Shown here in pieces: positions 1-8,266 of a DNA stretch of 19,308 nt. Made by a program: the position numbers and the translations under genes. Under the pieces are notes generated by a model. The model saw only the letters and a list, made by a program, of their open reading frames with translations. It was not told where the DNA came from and did not search any database. Location: NCBI GenBank assembly GCA_023414975.1, contig JAEZMI010000411.1, positions 1 through 19,308 on the forward strand, written 5' to 3'. Numbering within the stretch: position 1 is the stretch's first letter; each line of letters begins with the position of its first letter. The DNA comes from Pseudomonadota bacterium (GTDB lineage: Bacteria > Pseudomonadota > Alphaproteobacteria > Rhizobiales > Xanthobacteraceae).

Positions 1-687
1 ATGTTCAACGGGGCCCAGCCGACCGGAGAGCGCATCGCGCTCTCCGAGGTCGAGCTGCTCACCCCCACCGAGCCGACCAAGGTCTTGGCGCTGTGGAACA
101 ATTTCCACGCGCTGGCGGCCAAGCTCAACTCGCCGGTGCCGCAGGACCCGCTCTACCTGCTCAAGGCGGGCTCCAGCATCACCACGCCCGGCGCGACGGT
201 GAAGCGCCCCGGCTCCTATGACGGCAAGGTCGTCTATGAGGGCGAGCTCGGCATCGTCATCGGCCGGACGGCGACCGCCGTCTCCGAGGAAGAGGCGCGC
301 GCCTGCATCTTCGGCTACACCTGCGTGAACGACATCACGGCGGCCGACATCATCAACAAGGACGCAACCTTCGCCCAGTGGGTGCGCGCCAAGAGCTTCG
401 ACGGCTTCGGCCCCTTCGGCCCCGTCGTCGCCACCGATGTCGATCCCGCGACGCTGGTCGTGCGCACCGTGCTGAACGGCCAGGAGCGCCAGAACTACCC
501 GATCAGCGACATGATCTTCTCGGCCGCCCAGCTGGTGAGCCGGATCTCCCACGACATGACGCTGAACCCCGGCGACCTCATCTGCTGCGGCACGTCGATC
601 GGGGTGGGAACGATGAAGGAACCCTCCAACGCGGTGGAAATCGTGATCGAGGGCATCGGGACGCTCAGCAACACTTTCGTGCAGTAG
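1..687 (+). CDS. Fumarylacetoacetate hydrolase (FAH) family protein, probably 5'-truncated by the window edge
   Basis: The 228 residues read here match the FAH/MhpD fold, whose members hydrolyse, decarboxylate or isomerise beta-keto acids in aromatic and amino-acid catabolism; the substrate cannot be told from sequence. The metal-binding signature is present: the pair Glu80-x-Glu82 (YEGELGIVIG), Asp111 (CVNDIT) and a conserved Lys131 in AKSFDGFGPFG. The C-terminal NPGDLICCGTSIGVG segment is typical of the family. The reading frame is open from the first base, and members I recall carry about 25-30 residues before the FNGAQPTGE segment, so the first Met is probably internal and the gene probably starts upstream of the window. 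It ends 98 bp before sucC on the same strand. A GC hairpin at 694-707 (GGCGC-GTCA-GCGCC) follows the stop but has no T-tract, so read-through into sucCD is possible. Confidence 0.88.
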   Translation: MFNGAQPTGERIALSEVELLTPTEPTKVLALWNNFHALAAKLNSPVPQDPLYLLKAGSSITTPGATVKRPGSYDGKVVYEGELGIVIGRTATAVSEEEARACIFGYTCVNDITAADIINKDATFAQWVRAKSFDGFGPFGPVVATDVDPATLVVRTVLNGQERQNYPISDMIFSAAQLVSRISHDMTLNPGDLICCGTSIGVGTMKEPSNAVEIVIEGIGTLSNTFVQ

Positions 688-785
688 CGTCCCGGCGCGT
701 CAGCGCCTATAGGGGAATAGGATACGCCAATCGACGGGAGCGCCCTGCGCGCGCCCGGTCGCGCGGTTGTGGAGGAGCGGGACTA

Positions 786-1984
<1,199 letters not shown>

Positions 1985-1985
<1 letters not shown>

Positions 1986-2881
1986 TGTCGGTTCTCATCA
2001 ATAAAGACACCAAGATCATCACCCAGGGCTTCACCGGCAAGAACGGCACCTTCCATTCCGAGCAGGCGCTGGCCTATGGCTCGAAGGTGGTCGGCGGCAC
2101 GTCGCCGGGCAAGGGTGGTTCGACCCATCTCGGCCTGCCGGTGTTCGACACCGTCGCCGAGGCGCGCGAGAAGACCGGCGCCGACGCGTCCGTCATCTAT
2201 GTGCCGCCGCCGGGCGCGGCCGACGCGATCTGCGAGGCCATCGCGGCCGAGATCCCGCTTATCGTCTGCATCACCGAGGGCATTCCGGTGCTCGACATGG
2301 TGAAGGTGCGTCGCGCGCTGGACGGCTCGAAGTCCCGCCTCGTCGGGCCGAACTGCCCGGGCATCGTCACCGCCGGCGAGTCCAAGATCGGCATCATGCC
2401 GGCCAACATCTTCAAGAAGGGCAATGTCGGCGTCGTCTCGCGCTCTGGCACCCTGACCTATGAAGCCGTGTTCCAGACCTCGCAGGAAGGCCTCGGCCAG
2501 ACCACGGCGGTCGGCATCGGCGGTGATCCGGTCAAGGGCACCGAGTTCATCGACGTGCTCGAACTGTTCCTGGCGGACGACGCGACGGAATCGATCATCA
2601 TGATCGGCGAAATCGGCGGCTCGGCCGAGGAAGAAGCGGCCCAGTTCCTCAAGGACGAAGCCAAGCGCGGCCGCAAGAAGCCGATGGTCGGATTCATTGC
2701 CGGCCGCACGGCGCCTCCGGGCCGCCGCATGGGCCATGCCGGCGCCATCATCTCCGGCGGCAAGGGCGGCGCCGAGGACAAGATCGCCGCGATGGAAGAG
2801 GCCGGCATCGTGGTCTCCCCTTCCCCGGCGCGCCTCGGCAAGACGCTGGTCGACGTGCTCAACAAGCGCGTCGCCGCCTGA
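1985..2881 (+). CDS. sucD: Succinyl-CoA synthetase subunit alpha
   Basis: The alpha subunit of succinyl-CoA synthetase binds CoA and carries the histidine that is phosphorylated during catalysis. The product is 298 residues, a normal length. Visible motifs are the CoA-binding GFTGKNGTFH at 15-24, SPGKGG at 40-45, GPNCPGI at 121-127, SRSGTLTYE at 152-160, and the active-site segment GRRMGHAGAI with His251 as the phospho-histidine, followed by GGKGGAEDKI. It starts within the sucC stop (TGATG, one base shared) and is followed 66 bp later by a strong terminator. The two genes therefore form the end of one transcription unit, and sucA/sucB are not directly downstream. No unusual residues were seen. 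Confidence 0.97.
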
Positions 2882-2947
2882 CATTTCTGCGGGAAGGGGC
2901 GCGTTTCCGGTGCCGAGTCCATCGGGACCGCGCAAGACACGGAACGG

Positions 2948-2978
2948 AAAAACCCGCGCTTCCCGGCGCGGGTTTTTT
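2948..2978 (+). terminator. Rho-independent terminator after sucCD
   Basis: The arms AAAAACCCGCGC (2948-2959) and GCGCGGGTTTTT (2966-2977) pair perfectly around a six-base loop and end in six T. The A-run on the left arm means it could also act on transcripts from the minus strand. It lies 66 bp after the sucD stop. Confidence 0.93.
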
Positions 2979-3041
2979 CATGGCCTGGAGAGTGCCCGTC
3001 GCCCGTCGGAGGGTGCAGAACCCACCTATGGCGCCACATGC

Positions 3042-3170
3042 CTAGGCCGGAAAGCATTCCGGCGGCAACGCGGCGACATCCTCGCTCTCCAGGGTATTGA
3101 CGAGCATGATCGTCATCCAGGCGTGGCACGCAATGAGCAGCGGCAGCACGGGAAACACTGACTCAAGCAT
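3042..3170 (-). CDS. Possible 42-residue membrane protein (tentative)
   Basis: No family was recognised. The ORF starts with ATG at 3170 behind a good Shine-Dalgarno sequence (GGAGG at 3182-3178, about 7 bases before the ATG when read on the minus strand). The peptide begins MLESVFPVLPLLIACHAW and is hydrophobic up to about residue 27, then becomes acidic (NTLESEDVAALPP), as expected for a single membrane segment with a short soluble tail. It lies alone in a 350-bp gap between the sucCD terminator and the gene after purA. A perfect palindrome (GTTGCA-G-TGCAAC, 3194-3206) lies just upstream of the ATG and could be an operator. The frame also continues upstream without a stop, so coding status rests only on the RBS, hydrophobicity and position. 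It may be chance. Confidence 0.33.
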   Translation of the reverse strand: MLESVFPVLPLLIACHAWMTIMLVNTLESEDVAALPPECFPA

Positions 3171-3193
3171 GGGGAGCCTCCGACCTCGATCCT

Positions 3194-3206
3194 GTTGCAG
3201 TGCAAC
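3194..3206. promoter_or_regulatory. 13-bp perfect inverted repeat, possible operator
   Basis: GTTGCA-G-TGCAAC is a perfect palindrome around one central base. The same TTGCACTGC core recurs at 3255-3263 in the opposite orientation, about 50 bp away. The site lies 24-36 bp upstream of the tentative small minus-strand ORF and near an AT-rich patch (GTATACTTAAT, 3230-3240). TGC-rich inverted repeats of this form are bound by several regulators, including the polyhydroxyalkanoate regulator PhaR, but nothing here identifies the protein. Confidence 0.35.
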
Positions 3207-3330
3207 GTAATCGACGGAGCACGTTTCTGGTATACTTAATGCCAACTAGCGGTATTGCACTGCGCGCATAGCTGGCGATGGCGCGCTCCCCGCGCCGGCT
3301 GCAGGCTCATCGTGTCGGGGAATCGACCGG

Positions 3331-4800
3331 TCAGTTGGCCGTCGGCGCGGGCACGGGCAGGCCCCATTGGGAGAAGGCCTCCCGGAAGGCCTGATCGCCG
3401 GGAACGCCCTTTTCCAGAACCAGGATCGCGCGCCGGCCGTTCTCGAACACCACCGGCAGGTCGAGGAAATTGCGGGTGATCAGCAGGCCCAGATTGCGCT
3501 GGCGGTCCGCCTCGATGGACGAAAGGCCGATCAGGAAGAAGCCGGGAGCGACCCGCACGGGCAGGCCGACCAGCGGCACGCCCTGAGCCCCTTCCGAGGC
3601 CTTGGCCCGCATGCCCGGCACGGTGCCGGCATTGCCGAGATCGAAATTAGGCGGCAGTTCGAACTGCACCTCGATAATATGCGACGCCGGAATGCCCGGA
3701 TCCTGGTTCCGCCTGAGCCGCAGCGTCACCTTCACATTGCGGTCGGGTATCGTAACGACCGCGCGAATACCGATGTCCGGTCCGGTACCGTTCTGGCCCT
3801 GGAAGGTCTCGGTGCTCCAGACGACATTGCCGACATATTGCTGCAGGCTCTGTTCGCCGCCGCCCGCGCTCTCCTCGAACATGACCGCGCGCTGGGCAAC
3901 GCCCACGCCGGCACCGGCGGTCGCGCCGGGCTGCGGGGCGGCTGCGGGTGCGTTGCGCGAGGCATCGGGCGCGGCCTGCGCAATGCGGTCATTCGACTTG
4001 GTGACTTCGGGTCCGGCCGGGGCCGCGGTCTCGGCCGGCGCTTCCGGGGCGGTGGCGGGCGCCTCGCCTCCATTGATCAGCGCCAGAATGGCATCGCGCT
4101 GCGTGAAGCCGACAATGGCCGCGCCGATGAGCAGGACAACGGCCACGGCAATGGCGATCAGCCGGCCGCGCTTGCCCCGGGCCGGCGCGTCCTCGCCCAG
4201 CGGGGCGTGCCGCTCGCCGGTCATGGGTCCAGGATAGAAGCCATCCCCATGCTCATCCGGCCGCAGGCCCGAAAAGTCGTCCGTGGCCGATCGGGCCGGG
4301 TCATCGCCCGCCGGATCGTTCCCCCAGGAATCGCGGCCGGTGCGGCTGGCGGCCAGCGCCGCCAACTCGTCATCGTCACTCTCCACCGGTGCGGCGGGAC
4401 GGCGCGGCGCGGAGAAAGCCTCCCGCGCCGCCTGCGGCACACGCGGCGGGGCCGGCGGCGGCGCGACGGGTTCCGGCGGCGGCGCGACGGGTTCCGGCGG
4501 CGACGCGATCTCCGGGCTCGGCTTAGCGGCGACCGGGGCCTCCGCCGGGCTTACCTCCGCCGGACTTAAATTCGCTGGGCTCGTCTCGGCGCCGGCATAA
4601 TCCTGCTCCAGGCGGCGAATGGCCTCCTCGAGCGAGAGCTGTTCGCGCTCGATGTCCGGCTCGCGCAGCGGCGGGTCGGCGTTGCGCAGCTGCGCCAGCA
4701 GCGCGCGGCGCGCCCGGTCATACACAGTGCGGCGCCCCGCCTCGGAACGATCCGGCAGGCCGCCAATGGCACGCGCGAGGAGCGGATAATAATCGGCCAT
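3331..4800 (-). CDS. Conserved single-pass membrane protein of unknown function, downstream of purA
   Basis: No function is assigned. The 489-residue product has three parts. Residues 1-70 form a charged helical domain (MADYYPLLARAI, LSLEEAIRRLEQD). Residues 71-212 are a low-complexity Pro/Ala/Glu linker with two EPVAPPP repeats. One membrane helix follows (about 213-232, RLIAIAVAVVLLIGAAIVG), preceded by basic residues GKRGR. The rest is a second Ala/Pro linker and a compact C-terminal domain (about 310-489, RAVMFEESAGG, VVWSTETFQ, IRAVVTIPDRNVKVTLRLRR). By the positive-inside rule the N-terminal domain is cytoplasmic and the C-terminal domain periplasmic. I recall similar proteins encoded next to purA in other Rhizobiales, described only as hypothetical. 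The ATG at 4800 lies 23 bp after the purA stop, so the two genes are probably cotranscribed. The layout resembles an anti-sigma factor or envelope sensor, but that is a guess. Confidence 0.85.
   Translation of the reverse strand: MADYYPLLARAIGGLPDRSEAGRRTVYDRARRALLAQLRNADPPLREPDIEREQLSLEEAIRRLEQDYAGAETSPANLSPAEVSPAEAPVAAKPSPEIASPPEPVAPPPEPVAPPPAPPRVPQAAREAFSAPRRPAAPVESDDDELAALAASRTGRDSWGNDPAGDDPARSATDDFSGLRPDEHGDGFYPGPMTGERHAPLGEDAPARGKRGRLIAIAVAVVLLIGAAIVGFTQRDAILALINGGEAPATAPEAPAETAAPAGPEVTKSNDRIAQAAPDASRNAPAAAPQPGATAGAGVGVAQRAVMFEESAGGGEQSLQQYVGNVVWSTETFQGQNGTGPDIGIRAVVTIPDRNVKVTLRLRRNQDPGIPASHIIEVQFELPPNFDLGNAGTVPGMRAKASEGAQGVPLVGLPVRVAPGFFLIGLSSIEADRQRNLGLLITRNFLDLPVVFENGRRAILVLEKGVPGDQAFREAFSQWGLPVPAPTAN
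4454..4495. repeat. Two perfect 21-bp tandem repeat units inside the gene after purA
   Basis: GGCGGCGGCGCGACGGGTTCC occurs twice head-to-tail (4454-4474 and 4475-4495), followed by a degenerate third partial copy. It encodes the EPVAPPP repeats of the proline-rich linker. In-frame units of this kind arise by slippage and change linker length without disturbing the folded domains. Confidence 0.85.
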
Positions 4801-4823
4801 TACGCTACGGGGTCACTTCGCGT

Positions 4824-6119
4824 TCACGACTCGAACGGGTTCTGCACCAGGATCGTATCATCCCGCTGCGGGCTGGTGGACAGCAACGCAACCGGACACC
4901 CGATCAGTTCCTCGATCCGCCGTACATATTTCACCGCCTCGGCCGGAAGATCGACCCAGGAGCGCGCGCCCGCCGTGGAGCCGCTCCAGCCCTCGATGGT
5001 CTCGTAGACCGGTTCAAGATGGGCCTGCGCGTCCTGCCCGGCCGGGAGATAGTCGATTTCCTGCCCGTTCAGGCGGTAGCGCACGCAGACCTTCAGTTCC
5101 TCGAAGCCGTCGAGCACATCCAGCTTGGTGAGCGCGATGCCGTTGATGCCGGAGGTGCGCACCGTCTGGCGGACGATCGCCGCATCGAACCAGCCGCAGC
5201 GGCGCGGACGGCCGGTGACGGTGCCGAACTCCCGGCCGCGCTCGCCGATGCGGCGGCCGATATCGTCATGCAGCTCGGAGGGGAACGGCCCCTCGCCCAC
5301 GCGCGTGGTGTAGGCCTTGGTGATGCCCAGCACATAGCCGATGGCGTTCGGGCCGAGGCCGGCGCCCGTCGCCGCCTGCGCCGCGACCGTGTTGGAGGAG
5401 GTCACGAAGGGATAGGTGCCGTGATCGACATCGAGCAGCGCGCCCTGCGCGCCCTCGAACAGAATCTTGGAGCCGTGGCGGCGCTCATCGTCGAGCAGCG
5501 CCCACACCCGGTCCATGTAAGGCAGAACCTTGGGCGCGATCTCGATCAGCTCGGCGCGCAGCTGGGCCGCATCGACTTCCTCGATGCCGAGGCCGCGGCG
5601 CAGCGGGTTGTGGTGCGCCAGCAGGCGCTCGATCTTCGCGTCGAGCGTGGATTCGAAGGCGAGGTCCATCAGGCGGATCGCGCGGCGGCCCACCTTGTCC
5701 TCATAAGCCGGGCCGATGCCCCGCTTGGTGGTGCCGATCTTGGTGCCGGAGGCGGCGGCATTCTCGCGGATGGCGTCGAGTTCGCGGTGCAGCGGGAGAA
5801 TCAGCGCGACATTCTCGGCGACGCGCAGGCGTTCCGGCGTGACGGCGACGCCCTGCGCGGTGATGCGGCCGATTTCGTCCACCAGAGCCCAGGGATCCAG
5901 CACCACGCCATTGCCGATGACCGACAGACGCGCGCCGCGCACAAGGCCGGACGGCAGGAGCGACAGCTTGTAGGTGTTGTTGCCGACGACCAGCGTATGG
6001 CCCGCATTATGACCGCCCTGGAAACGGACGACCACGTCGGCCTGCTCGCTGAGCCAATCGACGATCTTACCCTTACCCTCGTCGCCCCATTGGGATCCGA
6101 CGACGACCACATTCGCCAC
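4824..6119 (-). CDS. purA: Adenylosuccinate synthetase
   Basis: PurA converts IMP, aspartate and GTP to adenylosuccinate, the committed step to AMP. From the GTG at 6119 the product is 431 residues, the usual family length. Landmarks are the P-loop-like GSQWGDEGKGK (8-18) with catalytic Asp13, GGHNAGHT (36-42 region) with catalytic His41, GTTKRGIGPAYEDK, GAQGALLDVDHGTYPFVTSSN, the TRVGEGPFPSE loop, TKLDVLDG for the GTP base, and STSPQRDDTI near the C-terminus. The frame can be extended seven codons to a TTG at 6140, but the GTG is preferred: it gives the standard MANVVVVG start and has AGGAG about 8 bases upstream. It is the first gene of a likely two-gene unit with the membrane protein whose ATG lies 23 bp downstream. 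The leader has two hairpins. Confidence 0.97.
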   Translation of the reverse strand: MANVVVVGSQWGDEGKGKIVDWLSEQADVVVRFQGGHNAGHTLVVGNNTYKLSLLPSGLVRGARLSVIGNGVVLDPWALVDEIGRITAQGVAVTPERLRVAENVALILPLHRELDAIRENAAASGTKIGTTKRGIGPAYEDKVGRRAIRLMDLAFESTLDAKIERLLAHHNPLRRGLGIEEVDAAQLRAELIEIAPKVLPYMDRVWALLDDERRHGSKILFEGAQGALLDVDHGTYPFVTSSNTVAAQAATGAGLGPNAIGYVLGITKAYTTRVGEGPFPSELHDDIGRRIGERGREFGTVTGRPRRCGWFDAAIVRQTVRTSGINGIALTKLDVLDGFEELKVCVRYRLNGQEIDYLPAGQDAQAHLEPVYETIEGWSGSTAGARSWVDLPAEAVKYVRRIEELIGCPVALLSTSPQRDDTILVQNPFES

Positions 6120-6176
6120 GAGCCGCGCTCCTGATTGCAAGGTGCGGGCGGGCGAGATGCCACGGCACGCACAGAC

Positions 6177-6205
6177 AAAACCCCGGCGAAGCGGTCCGTC
6201 CGGGG
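6177..6205 (-). terminator. Terminator-like hairpin in the purA leader
   Basis: Read on the minus strand, CCCCGG (6205-6200), a 13-base loop, CCGGGG (6186-6181) and TTTT (6180-6177) form a GC stem followed by a short T-run, 58 bp before the purA start. No minus-strand gene lies upstream for it to terminate, so it would sit inside the purA 5' leader and could attenuate transcription. The T-run is short, so its function is uncertain. Confidence 0.45.
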
Positions 6206-6256
6206 CTGCCCCGTCTTAAGGGATGAGGCGGGGGGAGGCAAGGAAATGTCCGCATC

Positions 6257-6286
6257 GCCAGCGCGCCCGCCGGCGGTCGCGCTGGC
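6257..6286. other. Strong GC hairpin in the divergent purA / VOC-gene intergenic region
   Basis: GCCAGCGCG (6257-6265) and CGCGCTGGC (6278-6286) form a perfect 9-bp stem with a 12-base loop and no T-tract. The 254-bp region 6120-6373 separates the divergent purA and VOC genes and holds this hairpin and the terminator-like stem at 6177-6205. The hairpin could be an operator palindrome or leader structure for either gene. No convincing promoter boxes were identified. Confidence 0.5.
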
Positions 6287-6373
6287 GCATCATTGCACAG
6301 ACGCAATCACATCCGCTTGCAAAGCGCCCCCGGGAAGCCGAGCAATACCCTCATCATCCAACCCGAGCCCCCC

Positions 6374-7255
6374 ATGCCCCACCCTTATACTACTATAATA
6401 CCTCCATTTCCCGCCACGCTCGCGATGGGAGCCGTCCGTCTGCGCGTGCGGGACAAGGCGCGCGCAGTGGACTTCTACACGGGAACCGTCGGGCTGAGCC
6501 TTCTCGGCGAAGGGGATGGACTCGTCCGGTTGGGGGCCGGCGGACGCACGCTTATCGAACTCGAGGTCGAGCCCGCCGCGGTGGCGCGTCCGCGCGGCAC
6601 AACGGGTCTCTTTCATGTGGCGATCCTCGTGCCGAGCCGTGCGGCGCTGGCTGTCGTGCTGCGGCGGCTGGTCGCGCAGCAGATACCGATCGGCGCGTCC
6701 GATCACCTCGTCAGCGAGGCTCTGTATCTCGACGATCCCGACGGGAACGGCATCGAGATCTATCGTGACCGTCACCCGAGCGAGTGGCGCTGGCAGGGCA
6801 AGACCATCGAGATGGTAACCCATCCGCTGGATCTGCGCTCGGTGCTGGCCGACCTGCCGGCCGACTCCGCGCTCGGTACGTCCATGCCGGCCGGCACCAC
6901 CATCGGGCATGTTCACCTTCAGGTCGGCGCGCTTGAGGCGGCCCGCGGCTTCTATGTCGGCCAGCTCGGCTTCGACCTGACCACGGATCGTTATCCCGGC
7001 GCGCTTTTCGTCAGCGCCGGCGGCTACCATCATCATCTCGGCCTCAATATCTGGCACAGCCGGTGTGGTGCGGCGCCGCCCTCCGGAAGCACGGGATTGG
7101 TACATTACGAGATCCTGCTGCCGGACGCCGAGACAGTGGCCTCTGTCGCGGCGCGCCTCGATCATGCCGGGACGACCCTAGAACCGACGGCGGAAGGGTT
7201 CAGCGTGGCCGACCCCTGGGGCACCGTCGCGCTGGTGAAGACGGCCGGAAATTAA
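6374..7255 (+). CDS. Two-domain glyoxalase/extradiol-dioxygenase-type (VOC) protein, CatE-like
   Basis: The 293-residue product has two vicinal-oxygen-chelate halves: residues about 16-135 (GAVRLRVRDKARAVDFY, GLFHVAILVPS, DDPDGNGIEIYRD) and 175-292 (GHVHLQVGALEAARGFY, GGYHHHLGLNIWHS, LVHYEILLPD). The length and the HHHLGLN motif fit the CatE/COG2514 group, annotated as catechol-2,3-dioxygenase-like, but substrate and activity cannot be inferred. Possible metal ligands in the second half are His179/His181, His219-221 and His244. The usual acidic ligand at the end of a VOC unit is replaced there by GTVALVK. The start at 6374 agrees with the family, whose members begin shortly before an IPPxTxxG-type segment, but there is no clear Shine-Dalgarno sequence. 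The first codons are unusually AT-rich. It is followed 70 bp later by the transporter gene. Confidence 0.86.
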   Translation: MPHPYTTIIPPFPATLAMGAVRLRVRDKARAVDFYTGTVGLSLLGEGDGLVRLGAGGRTLIELEVEPAAVARPRGTTGLFHVAILVPSRAALAVVLRRLVAQQIPIGASDHLVSEALYLDDPDGNGIEIYRDRHPSEWRWQGKTIEMVTHPLDLRSVLADLPADSALGTSMPAGTTIGHVHLQVGALEAARGFYVGQLGFDLTTDRYPGALFVSAGGYHHHLGLNIWHSRCGAAPPSGSTGLVHYEILLPDAETVASVAARLDHAGTTLEPTAEGFSVADPWGTVALVKTAGN

Positions 7256-7325
7256 TCAGGGGCATGGCTTCATCAGAGGCGAAAATGCTTTAGAGAGTCG
7301 GGCAGTCCCCCGGTTGTGGCGTGCC

Positions 7326-8240
7326 ATGTTCCGTCGCCTGCTCGACGCCCCCTATCTCCTGCTCTCACTGGTCTCACTGTTCTGGGCGGGCAACATCGTC
7401 CTGGGCCGCCACGCGGCCGGCCATGTGCCGCCGGTAACGTTGGCCTGGCTGCGCTGGGTGCTGGCCTTCTGCATCCTTCTGCCCTTCGCCTGGCGCGCCA
7501 TCCGCAATGACTGGCCGGTGGCCCTGCGGCACTGGAAGGTGTTGGCGGTGCTGTCGTTCACCGGCATCACCCTGTTCAACACGATGGCCTATCACGCCGT
7601 CGAATTCACGCCGGCGCTCAACGCCCTGCTGATCCAGTCGATCGGCCCGTTGCTGATCGCCTTCTGGTCCTTCGTGCTGAACGGTGACCGCCTGTCGGTC
7701 GGACAAGCGGGCGGCATCGCGTTGTCGCTGATGGGCGTGCTCACCATCATCTCGCGCGGCGATCCCGATGTGCTCATGCGCATCGAATTCAACCGGGGCG
7801 ATCTTTGGATGATCGCCGCCATGGTCGTCTACGGCATCTACTCGTCGATGCTGGCGCGCCGGCCCGCCATGTCGCAACTCGGCTTTCTCGGCTTCACGCT
7901 CGGGCCCGGCGCGCTCATGCTCACGCCGCTGTTCATCGCCGAACGGGCGGTCGGCGCTCCGATCATCTTCGATCTGCGATCCGCCGCGGTGATCGCCTAT
8001 GTGGCCATATTCCCCTCGGTACTGGCCTATCTGTTCTTCAACCGTGGCGTCCAGCTCGTCGGCCCGAACCGCGCGGCGCCGTTCTTTCACCTCATGCCGG
8101 TCTTCGGCTCGGCACTCGCCATACTTTTTCTTGGCGAGACGCCGCATCTGTACCACGCGGCCGGCTATGCGCTCGTTCTGTCCGGCGTGTTCATCGCGAC
8201 GATGTTTGCCCCGCGGACCGCCTTGCCGCCGCAGGCCTAA
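7326..8240 (+). CDS. EamA/DMT-family inner-membrane transporter
   Basis: The product (304 residues) is a drug/metabolite-transporter-superfamily protein with two EamA repeats and about ten hydrophobic segments, for example YLLLSLVSLFWAGNIVLG (10-27), WLRWVLAFCILLPFAW (41-56), LLIQSIGPLLIAFWSFVL (101-118), WMIAAMVVYGIYSSMLA (161-177), AAVIAYVAIFPSVLAYLFF (220-238) and AAGYALVLSGVFIATMF (278-294). The FWAGNIVLGR motif near the N-terminus and the second-repeat LVGPNRAAPFFHLMPVFG (245-262) are typical. Substrates of this family range from amino acids to metabolites and dyes and cannot be predicted here. A TTG four codons earlier is possible, but ATG at 7326 gives the normal start. It follows the VOC gene by 70 bp and may be cotranscribed with it. 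It converges on the acetyltransferase gene with a 12-bp gap between stops. Confidence 0.93.
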   Translation: MFRRLLDAPYLLLSLVSLFWAGNIVLGRHAAGHVPPVTLAWLRWVLAFCILLPFAWRAIRNDWPVALRHWKVLAVLSFTGITLFNTMAYHAVEFTPALNALLIQSIGPLLIAFWSFVLNGDRLSVGQAGGIALSLMGVLTIISRGDPDVLMRIEFNRGDLWMIAAMVVYGIYSSMLARRPAMSQLGFLGFTLGPGALMLTPLFIAERAVGAPIIFDLRSAAVIAYVAIFPSVLAYLFFNRGVQLVGPNRAAPFFHLMPVFGSALAILFLGETPHLYHAAGYALVLSGVFIATMFAPRTALPPQA

Positions 8241-8266
8241 CCAAGCTCGACCCTAACCAAGCTCGA
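8236..8266. repeat. 15-bp direct repeat holding both convergent stop codons
   Basis: CCTAACCAAGCTCGA occurs at 8236-8250 and again at 8252-8266, separated by one base. CTAA in the first copy supplies the TAA of the transporter gene; CTA in the second copy, read on the other strand, supplies the TAG of the acetyltransferase gene. This looks like a 16-bp tandem duplication of an originally shared stop region. Confidence 0.9.

Noticed and set aside
694..707. GC hairpin GGCGC-GTCA-GCGCC after the FAH gene as a terminator
   Set aside because: The stem is short and no T-tract follows, so it is noted only as a possible minor structure.
378..785. N-terminal extension of the sucC reading frame
   Set aside because: It overlaps the FAH gene, is Arg-rich, and the family N-terminus MNIHEYQAKG with its RBS starts at 786.
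4454..4495. 21-bp tandem repeats considered as a regulatory or CRISPR-like array
   Set aside because: They are in frame, have no spacers and encode a proline-rich linker; simple coding repeats.
5019..6134. 371-codon plus-strand open frame opposite purA
   Set aside because: It is a mirror of purA codon bias, with no domain, no RBS and complete overlap with a conserved gene.
6120..6140. Seven-codon upstream extension of purA to a TTG
   Set aside because: The GTG at 6119 matches the conserved MANVVVVG start and has AGGAG at proper spacing; the extension would contain the RBS.
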